Assembly (NCBI GenBank): GCA_902756345.1
Contig: CACVQR010000001.1
Coordinates: 186,001-250,000 of the forward strand
Direction: 5' to 3'
Source: Fibrobacter succinogenes
Lineage (GTDB): Bacteria > Fibrobacterota > Fibrobacteria > Fibrobacterales > Fibrobacteraceae
Length of the DNA: 64,000 bases
The translations under genes and the position numbers were made by a program. A model generated the notes under the pieces. The model was not told the origin of the DNA. It saw only the letters and a list, made by a program, of their open reading frames with translations, and searched no databases. This document shows, piece after piece, positions 18,341 through 27,241 of this stretch. The number at the start of each line of letters is the position of its first letter. The stretch's first letter is position 1.

Positions 18341-21300
18341 CGACGGTCCCTCCTATCACATCGGAAGTCCACAAATCGGGAGTCAATTCCTTGAGGTCCT
18401 GACATTCCTTGTTCCAGAGATCCATAAAGTATTTTTCGGGGAACCCGCTGACCTTCTTGATATCGAACAACTTGGCGCCTGCGAAATATTTCCAAGGCGA
18501 ATGGTTTTCGTCATTGAACGCCTTGATGTAATCGTCGTAAGATTCAACTTTGTTTTCGAGCACCATGTCAATCGGGAGAACCTTGCTGTAGCGTTCCCAC
18601 TTTCCGCTCGTATCCATCTGTACCGCAAACATTTTGCGGTAAATCTTTTCGAGCAGTAGTTCCGCTTCGACGGGAGTCCGCCGGACAGGCTTCGCTTGCC
18701 ATATCTTTTTGGAATAGCAGTCGATGAAAATTTCAGGAACAGGTTCGTTTTTCTGCCCCGCCTCGCAAATGAGTGCAAGCGCCTGGATATAACCCGTCAA
18801 AAAATGGTACTGGTGGATTTCAACACCCGCCGTATCAATCAGGTGAATGCACCTGTCGTTCTGCACATACAGGGGAATAGTCCCTAGCAGTGTCCAGCCA
18901 TTCATCTTGAGTTCGACGGTCTTTCGGCCATACCGAAAATCAGGCTTACGATACAAACCGGCAATCAAGTTAGCCCAGCACTTTGTTTCATCAAGGATGT
19001 CATTCCAGATGCGTTCGCTGAAAGCCCCCTTGGGCAAAAGCCCCTTGGAAAGGGCATAAGTGCGGATGTCATCCCATGTGGTCAAATGATCGTTTTCAAA
19101 GACACCCAACATTTGGGCAAGCAGCATGCGGCGCAAAATCGTCTCTTGCAACTTGTCAACAAGGACAGGCTCGAATTCCGTCTTTTCGGGGTCTTCCTTT
19201 TCGTCTTCGATTTGCATCATCTGGCCGACGCGGAACACGAAAGGATCCTTGAGAAACTCCTTGAACTGATAGACACTCACCTGTTCGGGGAGGCGCGGGT
19301 CTTCGCCATTTTCGGGGTCGGGTGTAAAGTTGACCACATCGCGGTCATTGCCGAATTCCAGATGCGCCTTCTTATTACGAATCTCGCGCTGGGTAAATAG
19401 CATTTCCCACGGGCGCGTTTCATCCAGCGGGATATTGTCGTCGGGCCACAAGTTCTTGAGAGTCGAAACATCCGTCACACCAGCAGCCTTCGCCGCGTTC
19501 CGCAGGAATCCGCGAATGTCGTTGACAATCGACGACGGGTAAAAGTCCTCGTCTTTTTGCAGGTCCTTATTCACATAGCTTATGAAGAATCCCTCGGCAG
19601 TACTCATGAGCTGGCAGAGGAAAGCGTAGCGGTTCCTGCTAACGACCGAATCGTCGCCAGGCCAGGGGCGGCATGACTTGCGCAAGTCAAGCGTATTCGT
19701 ATTCCGTACCCCCGGAAAGTTCGCCGCATCGGCACCCATAAAGAACAGGTACTTTGTCGGGACAATGCGGTTCGGCGCGAATTTCATGAAAGTAAGCCCG
19801 TTAATAAACAGATTTCCGCAACTGTATTCCGAACCACGTGCCGCATACATCAGAGTCTGCGAAACAATCTTGAACGAAATCGCCTCGCTACCGGCAAGGT
19901 ACTGGTATTCCAAATTTTCACGTGCCGAAGTAACCGCGTGGTAAATGACGCTTTCGCCCGCAAGTTCCTTGGGAGGGTTCCCCATGCAAAGCCAGGAATC
20001 CAAAAACTGATAAATGGCTGAAAGGTCCGAATCCACGTTCATCCAATTTTCAAGCGAATCAATGGCATCTACAAATCGGTAAAGCGAACTGCTGTCAGAG
20101 CTGCTGATATCGCTGTAGGGCTGAATTTCGCCAGAATCGGTTTCTACGCCGCCATAAGAAAAACGTGAAAGCAAAAGCCGCCGGGTCGCCGTCACCCAGG
20201 ATTCTTCGCGACGTTTTTCACCGTTGTCGTCGACGATGCGGTCGCGGTAAACATTCATATTCGACGCCCAAGATTCCCAATTGGAAACTTCGTCAGCATG
20301 AATCCTGCGGACATTTTGCACCACGGGGTTACGCACCAGGGCAAAAAAGTCGGGCCTCGAAAGCGTTTCCTTTTCGTGAATCGCAAAAAGAATCGAAAGC
20401 GCATTCGCCGTCAGTGAATCGCGGGCGGCAGAATCGACAATGTTAAACGGAACATGGAACCCATCACGGGTCTGATCAAACACCTGAAAAATCGCCGTAC
20501 GGTAATCGTCGATATTCGGGGAAACCACGAGGATATCGGCAATCGTCGCTTTCGGGTTTCCGAGAGCATCTTTTTCTGAAAGCAACTTGCAAATGCGGGA
20601 ATGGAGCGCTTCCACTTCGCGAATTTTCGAAGGCGCCGTTGTCACGCCGAAAGAAGCGTCTTTTTCAAACGGAATCCTGTCGAGGACATCCGTATTTTCG
20701 CAGAAGACATTCTTACGATGGGCCACCATCCACTGCACCTGATGCAGCAGGGTGTCGCAAGGCATTTCCTTATTACGGTCGACAATGGAATCGCCATCGA
20801 ATATAAAGTTGTAATCGGTTGCGATACTCCAGAGCTTGATGTTGTCGCGACCAGCCTTGCCCCAATAGCGCAAAAGCTCGTTTTCGTCTTCGTCTATTGA
20901 TTCGCTTTCGTCGGCAGGATCTGCCGCAAGACGCGGGAGCGCAAGTTTCATGCTTTCGAGTGGTTTCTGCCTGCCGCTGCAATCTTCCCAGAACGCCATG
21001 CAGGGGTTTTGAATATAGGCGTAAATTTCGTGCTGGTTTGCAAACTCCTGCAAGATGACGCGGTAGAACTGCCCCATGCCCGAAAGGCCAAAAATAAAGA
21101 CCGGGAGATCGCTATCGTAATTGAATTTGACCTTGCCGTTTTCAGTTTTGCAGGCTTCGTACAAATACGGAAGCGTCAGGTAGGTGACATTTTCGCCACT
21201 CTTTTCGGCAGACTTTTCAAACACCTGCGTCAAGAGCGATTTTCCCTTGTCACCAGCATGGAACAAGGCCGAATAAAGTTTTCGCTGCCATTCCTCGTTT

Positions 21301-21851
21301 GCAGCTACCGAACCGTCGCGCGTGATAAAGAAATCACGCAAGTTTCCCTGTTTCCAGCAGTCCAAAATTCCCTTGGCACTGTCGCCGGTTTCGGAATCCG
21401 AAATAAAACCACTCGGGCGGCTCGTTTCGTATTCCAAAAAGAGCCCCGCCATCACGTTCGCAAAATCGAAAAGCCGGTTTTCGTCAATCACACCGTCGCT
21501 TTCGAGATATGCCTTGACGCTTTCGCCCAAAAGCTCGTAATTAAGTTTTCCGTCCGTTTCTTGCTGCAAGTATGCAATTATGACGTTTGCAAGCATGTCG
21601 GAAGAAAGCTTTTTAAGGCGGCCGTTTTCGCCCACCAAAATACCGAAAAGGAACCTGTCGATGGTACTCTTGTTCAGGTTTGCAAGCACCCCTTTCTTTT
21701 GCACCCAGCGCAGGCGGAACCACTGTTCCAGTTTCGGGTCCGGGAAAATGACAATCGGAGCCTCGAAAGGATTTTTCCAACACCGAGAAATCTCGTCGAT
21801 CATTTCGTCGGCGAGATTTTCGAGGTTCAATGCAAATTTCAGGTGCAACAT
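18327..21851 (-). CDS. recC: exodeoxyribonuclease V subunit RecC
   Basis: The scaffold and Chi-recognition subunit of RecBCD. It has 1174 aa. The N-terminus, with IVIFPDPKLEQWFRLR and KKGVLANLN, matches the RecC pattern (pinned W and R residues), and FVAS-type regions are replaced by VVSPNIDDYRTAIFQ. Family members lack active helicase motifs; none were seen. It lies 23 bp downstream of the HIRAN gene and overlaps recB by 14 bp. Confidence 0.88.
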   Translation of the reverse strand: MLHLKFALNLENLADEMIDEISRCWKNPFEAPIVIFPDPKLEQWFRLRWVQKKGVLANLNKSTIDRFLFGILVGENGRLKKLSSDMLANVIIAYLQQETDGKLNYELLGESVKAYLESDGVIDENRLFDFANVMAGLFLEYETSRPSGFISDSETGDSAKGILDCWKQGNLRDFFITRDGSVAANEEWQRKLYSALFHAGDKGKSLLTQVFEKSAEKSGENVTYLTLPYLYEACKTENGKVKFNYDSDLPVFIFGLSGMGQFYRVILQEFANQHEIYAYIQNPCMAFWEDCSGRQKPLESMKLALPRLAADPADESESIDEDENELLRYWGKAGRDNIKLWSIATDYNFIFDGDSIVDRNKEMPCDTLLHQVQWMVAHRKNVFCENTDVLDRIPFEKDASFGVTTAPSKIREVEALHSRICKLLSEKDALGNPKATIADILVVSPNIDDYRTAIFQVFDQTRDGFHVPFNIVDSAARDSLTANALSILFAIHEKETLSRPDFFALVRNPVVQNVRRIHADEVSNWESWASNMNVYRDRIVDDNGEKRREESWVTATRRLLLSRFSYGGVETDSGEIQPYSDISSSDSSSLYRFVDAIDSLENWMNVDSDLSAIYQFLDSWLCMGNPPKELAGESVIYHAVTSARENLEYQYLAGSEAISFKIVSQTLMYAARGSEYSCGNLFINGLTFMKFAPNRIVPTKYLFFMGADAANFPGVRNTNTLDLRKSCRPWPGDDSVVSRNRYAFLCQLMSTAEGFFISYVNKDLQKDEDFYPSSIVNDIRGFLRNAAKAAGVTDVSTLKNLWPDDNIPLDETRPWEMLFTQREIRNKKAHLEFGNDRDVVNFTPDPENGEDPRLPEQVSVYQFKEFLKDPFVFRVGQMMQIEDEKEDPEKTEFEPVLVDKLQETILRRMLLAQMLGVFENDHLTTWDDIRTYALSKGLLPKGAFSERIWNDILDETKCWANLIAGLYRKPDFRYGRKTVELKMNGWTLLGTIPLYVQNDRCIHLIDTAGVEIHQYHFLTGYIQALALICEAGQKNEPVPEIFIDCYSKKIWQAKPVRRTPVEAELLLEKIYRKMFAVQMDTSGKWERYSKVLPIDMVLENKVESYDDYIKAFNDENHSPWKYFAGAKLFDIKKVSGFPEKYFMDLWNKECQDLKELTPDLWTSDVIGGTVDDPD

Positions 21852-21874
21852 AACTGCAATCTAAAAAATATCCG

Positions 21875-22891
21875 CTAGAATTTCAGCCGAACAATAATAG
21901 CATTCTCGAAATAGTCGGGATTACCGCCGATGCGCCAAAGCGAAGATTCGTAGCTGTACAAGTTCGGACGCGCATGGCGAAGAATGGCAGCCCCCGTCGA
22001 CCGCAGATACCCCGCCTTGCATTTGCTGCGGGCTCCCTTCAGCACCGATTCCAAATCGTCGATAAATACACTGACGGCATTGTGGTCATGTGGATTGTAA
22101 GGTTCTGCCTGCACCTTCACCTTGAGCGATTCAAAAATTTCGCTACGTTTCTTGCCTGCCTTTTCAGGATCGTCCGCAAAATGGAATCCTGTCGCTGCCC
22201 CAGAAATCCTTTCGAATTTTTCGATGCTATCGACCCAGGGGTGATTTGCCGCCCCCACGATTCCCATGGTGAAATTGAACTTGCGATTTCCGTCACCCTT
22301 GAAATAGCGAATGAACATACCCTCTGCCGTTTCCTTGCTGGGTTCCGGTTTCAGGGCCTCGCGAGCAGCCGCATAAAGAATCGTCGCCGTATCGGTTTCG
22401 CCAGTAGAAACAGGTGCATCATTCGCATAAATTTGCAAGAAGTTTCCATCGCCATGGAATCCCCCGTAGATCCAGGCAAAAAGCGACTCGGGAGCCACTG
22501 GCTTCAAGATATGCAGCAGAATCGGCGTAAAGTTTGCAAACACCATCGAACGCCTATGCAAAAGTTCCGCCACCAAAAGACTATCGCGCATCTCAACCGC
22601 AAGCAACAGCGCCCCGACATGCAACAAGAAGGAATACTGGTTTGCATCCAGGTTCTCGATGTCTACGGGAATGTACACCGAAATCTCTGCCTGCAATGCT
22701 TCGGGCAAGTAGGTGTACCACGAAGGCGTAAAATAGGCACTTCCCTCAACGCACTGCATGCGCGAAAGTTCATCGGCCGAAGGCGTTGCAGCTCCAGCAT
22801 AATCCAAGATTCCGGTTTCGCTGCGGGTAAAGGCGTAAGCATTCACCGCCTTGGATGTTTTGATACTGACGTAAAAGATATCATTTGCCAT
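21875..22891 (-). CDS. HIRAN-domain protein heading the recCBD operon
   Basis: A 338-aa protein. The C-terminal third (about residues 206-306) fits the HIRAN domain: an IVGAANHP strand, KVKVQAEPYNPHDHNAVSVF (257-276), which matches the EPxNxxDxNAVxV signature, and AGYLRSTGAAIL (293-304). HIRAN domains bind DNA, in HLTF the 3' end of single strands. The N-terminal 200 residues match no family I recognise. A strong AAGGAGG ribosome site precedes the ATG, and a perfect 19-bp palindrome lies 47 bp upstream. Being first in the operon, 23 bp before recC, suggests a role with RecBCD at DNA ends; this is inference. Confidence 0.75.
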   Translation of the reverse strand: MANDIFYVSIKTSKAVNAYAFTRSETGILDYAGAATPSADELSRMQCVEGSAYFTPSWYTYLPEALQAEISVYIPVDIENLDANQYSFLLHVGALLLAVEMRDSLLVAELLHRRSMVFANFTPILLHILKPVAPESLFAWIYGGFHGDGNFLQIYANDAPVSTGETDTATILYAAAREALKPEPSKETAEGMFIRYFKGDGNRKFNFTMGIVGAANHPWVDSIEKFERISGAATGFHFADDPEKAGKKRSEIFESLKVKVQAEPYNPHDHNAVSVFIDDLESVLKGARSKCKAGYLRSTGAAILRHARPNLYSYESSLWRIGGNPDYFENAIIVRLKF

Positions 22892-22937
22892 TGTAGGCCT
22901 CCTTGTTGAAGGTTACAATGTAAATATAGATTTAAAT

Positions 22938-22956
22938 AGTGTCATAAAATGACACT
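22938..22956. promoter_or_regulatory. 19-bp palindrome, candidate operator of HIRAN-recCBD
   Basis: AGTGTCAT-AAA-ATGACACT is an exact 8-3-8 inverted repeat located 47 bp upstream of the HIRAN ATG in the 93-bp gap before dgt. The size and symmetry suit a dimeric repressor. It does not resemble a LexA box. Confidence 0.55.
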
Positions 22957-22984
22957 TTGTAATTTTACGCAAAAAAAGCTAAAA

Positions 22985-24151
22985 TTAGGCAAAATTAATC
23001 CCGAACGACTTGGGAATGACGATTTCCTTGTAGGCGTTCATCAGGTAGTCATCGGTCATACCTGCAACATAGTCGGCAACGGCACGCAGCTTGGAAGTCG
23101 TCTCTTTATATTCGGCGCTCATGGAATTGAACCAGTGGTTGATTCCGGTGACTTTTTTGCCAGAGCCGAGTTCCTCGAGGCATTCTTCCAGAACGGTTCG
23201 GAACATCGTCTTGATTTTTGTGTCTTGCGTTGACTTTTTCGGGTTCAGGTAAATGTTCTTGTAGTTCCAATCTTTCAGGCGGTTCAGCGCCTCAAAAACT
23301 TCCGGCGAGAAATTGAGAGTTTCCTTGTCGATGCTGTTGTTCACGAGGTCCTTGATAAGCGTGTCGACAATGGTGCCATTTTTATCGCCAAGGACTTCCG
23401 TGATTTCGCGGGGCAGGCTTTCGCGATTCACCAATTTCAAGATGATGGCGTCTTCGATATCGCGGCCAATGTAGGCGATTACGTCCGAGATGCGCATGAC
23501 GCAGCCTTCGAGCGTCATCGGGACCATATCTTTCGACTTGAAATTTCCCTTGAGGCTTTCGCGGTATTCCGTCAGCAACTTTTCCGGAGTCTTGTTGCGG
23601 TCGCAGCCGTAATGGTTCTGCAGGATTTCGCCGTTGTGGCAGATGATTCCGTCAAGAACTTGCGCGGTAAGGTTCAGGCCTTTTCCGTAGGCTTCAAGGT
23701 CGTGGAACAAGCGGAAACTTTGAACGTTGTGCTCGAAAATTCCTTCACCCTGTTCCTGCAAAAATGCCGAAATGATTCGCTCGCCGTCATGACCGAAAGG
23801 CGTGTGGCCGACATCGTGCCCCAGCGAAATCGCCTCGATCAAGTCTTCGTTCAGATTCAAGAAACGCCCGATGGTCCTTGCAATCTTCGCCACCAGTTGC
23901 ACGTGCAGCACGCGGTGCGTAATGTGGTCATTTTCGACCAGGTAAAAGACCTGCGTCTTGTCGATGTAGCGGCTGTAGCAATAAGAATGAATAATCTTGT
24001 CGGAATCGTGGAAAAAGTTCGGGCGGAGATCTTCTGAAGCCTCGTGAAAACGAATCGCCTGTGCAGACTTGCAAGCGTAAGGCGCAAGCGAATTCTCTTT
24101 ACTGTTCAACCGTGCTTCTATCCGCTCCCTTGTTTCAGCATTCCATTGCAT
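22985..24151 (-). CDS. dgt: deoxyguanosinetriphosphate triphosphohydrolase-like protein
   Basis: HD-superfamily dNTPase releasing tripolyphosphate from dGTP or related dNTPs. The 388-aa protein has the family pattern: SRYIDKTQVF near residue 70, HITHRVLHVQLVAKIAR (first metal His) and SLGHDVGHTPFGHDGE (the HD pair and second His pair). The length is nearer the shorter bacterial dGTPase-like group than E. coli Dgt (about 505 aa). AAGGA lies 7 bp before the ATG. It lies just upstream of the HIRAN-recCBD operon, in the same direction. Confidence 0.85.
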   Translation of the reverse strand: MQWNAETRERIEARLNSKENSLAPYACKSAQAIRFHEASEDLRPNFFHDSDKIIHSYCYSRYIDKTQVFYLVENDHITHRVLHVQLVAKIARTIGRFLNLNEDLIEAISLGHDVGHTPFGHDGERIISAFLQEQGEGIFEHNVQSFRLFHDLEAYGKGLNLTAQVLDGIICHNGEILQNHYGCDRNKTPEKLLTEYRESLKGNFKSKDMVPMTLEGCVMRISDVIAYIGRDIEDAIILKLVNRESLPREITEVLGDKNGTIVDTLIKDLVNNSIDKETLNFSPEVFEALNRLKDWNYKNIYLNPKKSTQDTKIKTMFRTVLEECLEELGSGKKVTGINHWFNSMSAEYKETTSKLRAVADYVAGMTDDYLMNAYKEIVIPKSFGINFA

Positions 24152-24175
24152 AGGTAAATCCTTGTCCGCGCAGAA

Positions 24176-25087
24176 CTATTCCGCAAATCCCGGCGGCGGC
24201 AGGTGCATGCCGGCCATAGTAAGTTTATTGTCGCGGGCGTATTGCATTAGGCGCTTGCGACTCTCGATGGATTTTTCCTTATCCATGTCATAGTTGGAAT
24301 TGATTTCGGGGTGGTCCTTCTGCAACGCATAACCATGCATCAAGTCGCCAATCACGAGCAGGTTGCTAAACTGGAACGCAGTATGGCCGGGCGTGTGGCC
24401 CACGGCGTCAAGCGCAATCACCCCCTGCGGCAACGTGTCGCCAAAAGCGAACAAGTGCAGGCTATCTTTATAGACGCCCATAATCACCTTCTGCAAATCA
24501 TTTTTCGCGATGTCGTTCATCCAAGCATCGTATTCCACTTTGCCCGCATAAACCGTCGCATTATTGAAAACCCTCACGTCTTTGCCAGCAGAGTCTTTTG
24601 CAATCATGCCTGCAATATGATCCGCATGAAAGTGCGTCAAGTAAATGAAGTTGACATTTTCGGGTGTTACGCCGAGGGCTTCAAGGCGGTTCAACATTTG
24701 GCCGCCGAACGCGCCAAGGCCGGCATCAAACAGAATGTTCCTGCCATCGACCTGCAGCAGGAATACGCTCACCGATGCCGGAATGCCATCGGGCAAATTC
24801 AGACTAGCAAACAGGGAATCGCTCGCGTCGCTAAAGAGGCTGCGCGGGTTTAGCTTTTCGCCCTGATTGTCCTGAATCCAGCTGACTTTCGCTCCGTTCG
24901 CAAGCGTGATAGTCTTTGCCACCTGAACAACATTCGCCGCTTCTGCAGGAGCCGCATTTTCTGCCGATTCCGCAGCAGGCTTTGCCTGTTCAGCATTTTT
25001 TTCGGCAACTTGGTTTTTGGTGTCGCTGCAGCCGAAAGCGACAAATGACGCCATCAAGGCAAAGAGAGGGAGAAAACGCTTTTTCAT
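24176..25087 (-). CDS. metallo-beta-lactamase-fold hydrolase lipoprotein
   Basis: A 303-aa lipoprotein (signal MKKRFLPLFALMA, lipobox AFGC with Cys20, then an Ala/Glu-rich linker to about residue 55). The mature domain is an MBL-fold hydrolase with the zinc motif THFHADH (HxHxDH), a later GHTPGHTAF histidine and LLVIGDLMH. The domain order resembles lactonase-type members, but the substrate cannot be told. The start has a clear CAGGAG site. It lies between the HD-GYP gene and dgt, all on the minus strand, with 24-26 bp gaps. Confidence 0.83.
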   Translation of the reverse strand: MKKRFLPLFALMASFVAFGCSDTKNQVAEKNAEQAKPAAESAENAAPAEAANVVQVAKTITLANGAKVSWIQDNQGEKLNPRSLFSDASDSLFASLNLPDGIPASVSVFLLQVDGRNILFDAGLGAFGGQMLNRLEALGVTPENVNFIYLTHFHADHIAGMIAKDSAGKDVRVFNNATVYAGKVEYDAWMNDIAKNDLQKVIMGVYKDSLHLFAFGDTLPQGVIALDAVGHTPGHTAFQFSNLLVIGDLMHGYALQKDHPEINSNYDMDKEKSIESRKRLMQYARDNKLTMAGMHLPPPGFAE

Positions 25088-25113
25088 AAGGACTCCTGTT
25101 TAAAGCCATGTTG

Positions 25114-26010
25114 TTAATATTTCACTTGTTCAGGAATGCACTTGATCAGTTTTTCACGCGGAATCGTGAGGAAATACTTCACGAGTTCCGCATCCAGCTG
25201 AGTTCCCGCCACATCCTTGATAATCTGGATGGCATCTTCGTGCGTCTTGGGCGCCTTATAGGAACGGCGCATCGTAATGGCAGAATAGGTGTCTGCAATT
25301 GAAATAATTCTTGCCGGCAGCGGAATCTGGTCACCGGGTTGGTCATAATAACCGTGCCCGTCGATACGTTCGTGGTGATAAAGAATCCAGTTCTTGATAT
25401 GCGCAAAAGTCTGTAGCGGCTCGAGAATTTTCACGCCCACTTTCGGATGCTGCTTCATGACGATCCATTCGTCCGGATCCAGTTTTGCGGGCTTGTTCAA
25501 GATAGCCTCCGGGACACCCAGTTTTCCCACATCATGCATTAGCGCCGCATATTCTAGGCTTACGGGATTGATTTTGTACGTTATTGATTTCGGCAAGTAT
25601 TCGTAAAAAAGCATCGTCAGCCGCTGCACATGGCGACTATGACCGTTCAAGTTCGGGTCACGCGCATCGATAACGCCCACAAGCACTTCCGCAATGTCAA
25701 TACTTCTGGACTTGGCCGTTTCGATCAAGTTGAACATCAGCGTGAGTACGATTGCCACGAAAACGCTGCCGCCCAAAAGAATCAACGCCATCACCAGGTC
25801 GGGATCGCCAATGAAAGCACTGAACAAGTACCCCAACAAGAAAAATATCAACAGGACAGCAGCAATCGTTTTCCAGATGCGGTCACGACGGCTACCCGCA
25901 GAAAGGACGTCGTGCGAATTTTTAATGAATCGAAAATACCTGACGATGTTTATCACCATCAGAATCGATCCCCAAAGGATTGCAACTGTAATGAAATGGT
26001 CTTGGGTCAT
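25114..26010 (-). CDS. membrane HD-GYP domain protein
   Basis: A 298-aa protein with three likely membrane segments in the first ~115 residues (for example VAILWGSILMVINIV and TIAAVLLIFFLLGYLFSAFI), followed by an HD-GYP domain, expected to hydrolyse cyclic di-GMP in the cytoplasm. The metal motifs are present: MHDVGKLGVP, then NWILYHHERIDGHGYY and SIADTYSAIT. The eponymous GYP reads GYY here, a substitution that may alter activity. No separate input domain is visible beyond the membrane part. No clear ribosome site precedes the ATG. Confidence 0.82.
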   Translation of the reverse strand: MTQDHFITVAILWGSILMVINIVRYFRFIKNSHDVLSAGSRRDRIWKTIAAVLLIFFLLGYLFSAFIGDPDLVMALILLGGSVFVAIVLTLMFNLIETAKSRSIDIAEVLVGVIDARDPNLNGHSRHVQRLTMLFYEYLPKSITYKINPVSLEYAALMHDVGKLGVPEAILNKPAKLDPDEWIVMKQHPKVGVKILEPLQTFAHIKNWILYHHERIDGHGYYDQPGDQIPLPARIISIADTYSAITMRRSYKAPKTHEDAIQIIKDVAGTQLDAELVKYFLTIPREKLIKCIPEQVKY

Positions 26011-26071
26011 TTCAAGTAGAAAATATAATTTTCCCGCTTAAAACGGAGGCATTTTAAAATATTGCCTTTGA

Positions 26072-26093
26072 AAAAAGCCCCTTTTTAGGGCTA
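26072..26093 (-). terminator. terminator of the TtpC/TonB operon
   Basis: Read on the minus strand: stem AGCCC (26093-26089) with GGGCT (26081-26077), then six T residues. It starts 6 bp after the TPR gene stop. Confidence 0.8.
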
Positions 26094-26098
26094 GCCAT

Positions 26099-27136
26099 TT
26101 ATTTTCGCTCTAATTCCAGAATATCGGCCTGCAAGGTAACATCGTCCGGGAAGTAGGTCTGGGCAGCGCGCAACAAGCGCAAGGCTTCGTCGTCGCGCTT
26201 TTGAGCGTGGGCATCGTAGGCCATGTTCTTGTAGCCGAATACGGCTTCGGTGTTACCCTGCTTTGCGGCAAGCTCGTAGGCGGATTCGGCGCGGTCGAGG
26301 AACTTGGCGTCATAAGCCAGGTTCCCGAGGAAGATGGCGGCATCGCTAAAGTCGGGCTTGATTTGAGTGAGATTGTTGAGCACATCCATCGCCACGAAGG
26401 GTTTGTTGTCTTCGGCAAGAACATCGGCGAGTTTGTACATGGTCGCGGGATCATCAGGACGTACCCCCAGCGCTTCGCGGTAAGCGGCAGCACTTTCTTC
26501 GTACTGTTTGTTCAGGCGGTAAACATCACCTAGGTAAACCAGGAAGTCGATTTCTTCGGGGTGGGCGGCATAGCCTTCGCGAATCACGGTCACGGCGCGT
26601 TCAAAATCGTTGAGCGAGATGTTCGCTTCGGAAAGCTGGTACACGATGCTGATGTCTTCTTTGTCGAGCTGGTAGGCTTTTTCGATGGCACGCAAGGCGC
26701 CGACCGCGTCGCCGGTTTTACTGTAGGCTTCGCCTAAGTAAAGCCAACCGGAAACATTTTCCGGTTCCAGTTTCAACGCGCGGTGATACGCCGCCACGCA
26801 TTCCGGATACTGCTTGAGTCGAAAATACACGCTCGCCATGTTGAAGAGCGCTGGCGAAAACGCTCCGTTCGAAAAATCAATCGCCTTGCGGTAAGTGGCG
26901 GCGGCCTCGGGCAAGTTTTCTAGCTGGTAATAGCTGTTCGCGATGTTGAAACTGGTGGCGACGGGGTCCGCGCCGCGAGATTCAGCCTTGCGGTAAAGCA
27001 TAATGGCCTGCTTGAATTTTCCGTCGCGGTAAAGGGCATTCGCACGTTCCATCAAATCATACGCGGACTGCGCCGCAAAACAAGAGGCAGCAAAGGAAAA
27101 AAGTAGGAAGTAGGAAGTAGGAAGTAGACAGAACAT
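26099..27136 (-). CDS. TPR protein of the TtpC/TonB operon
   Basis: About 345 aa, almost entirely tetratricopeptide repeats (around nine, for example ANALYRDGKFKQAIMLYRKA and LYLGEAYSKTGDAVGALRAI). Last gene of a DUF3450-ttpC-exbB-exbD-tonB-TPR operon; such TPR proteins accompany TonB2/TtpC systems and are thought to act in the periplasm. I place the start at 27136, where GGAAGAG lies 5 bp upstream and a signal peptide (MFCLLPTSYFLLFSFAASC) begins at once. The in-frame ATG at 27196 would add 20 residues before it and has no good ribosome site. The core of that signal peptide is encoded by a heptamer tandem array (27103-27130). Confidence 0.82.
   Translation of the reverse strand: MFCLLPTSYFLLFSFAASCFAAQSAYDLMERANALYRDGKFKQAIMLYRKAESRGADPVATSFNIANSYYQLENLPEAAATYRKAIDFSNGAFSPALFNMASVYFRLKQYPECVAAYHRALKLEPENVSGWLYLGEAYSKTGDAVGALRAIEKAYQLDKEDISIVYQLSEANISLNDFERAVTVIREGYAAHPEEIDFLVYLGDVYRLNKQYEESAAAYREALGVRPDDPATMYKLADVLAEDNKPFVAMDVLNNLTQIKPDFSDAAIFLGNLAYDAKFLDRAESAYELAAKQGNTEAVFGYKNMAYDAHAQKRDDEALRLLRAAQTYFPDDVTLQADILELERK
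27103..27130 (-). repeat. heptamer array encoding signal peptide core
   Basis: Four 7-bp units: GTAGGAA three times and GTAGACA once. This is the reverse complement of the TACTTCC/TACTGTC units at 4571-4654. It lies in frame within the signal peptide of the TPR protein (CLLPTSYFLL). Confidence 0.8.
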
Positions 27137-27211
27137 AGAGCTCTTCCGCAACCCACAAAAACTATTTAAAATCTTTTCAAAGAACATAACTTCCATCTCT
27201 ACTTAAAATAA

Positions 27212-27239
27212 TACTGCCTACTGTCTACCGTCTACTTCT
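27212..27239 (+). repeat. heptamer array between tonB and TPR gene
   Basis: Four units: TACTGCC, TACTGTC, TACCGTC, TACTTCT. It fills most of the gap between the tonB stop and the upstream candidate start of the TPR gene, in inverted orientation to the array at 27103-27130 about 80 bp away. Confidence 0.75.
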
Positions 27240-27241
27240 AA

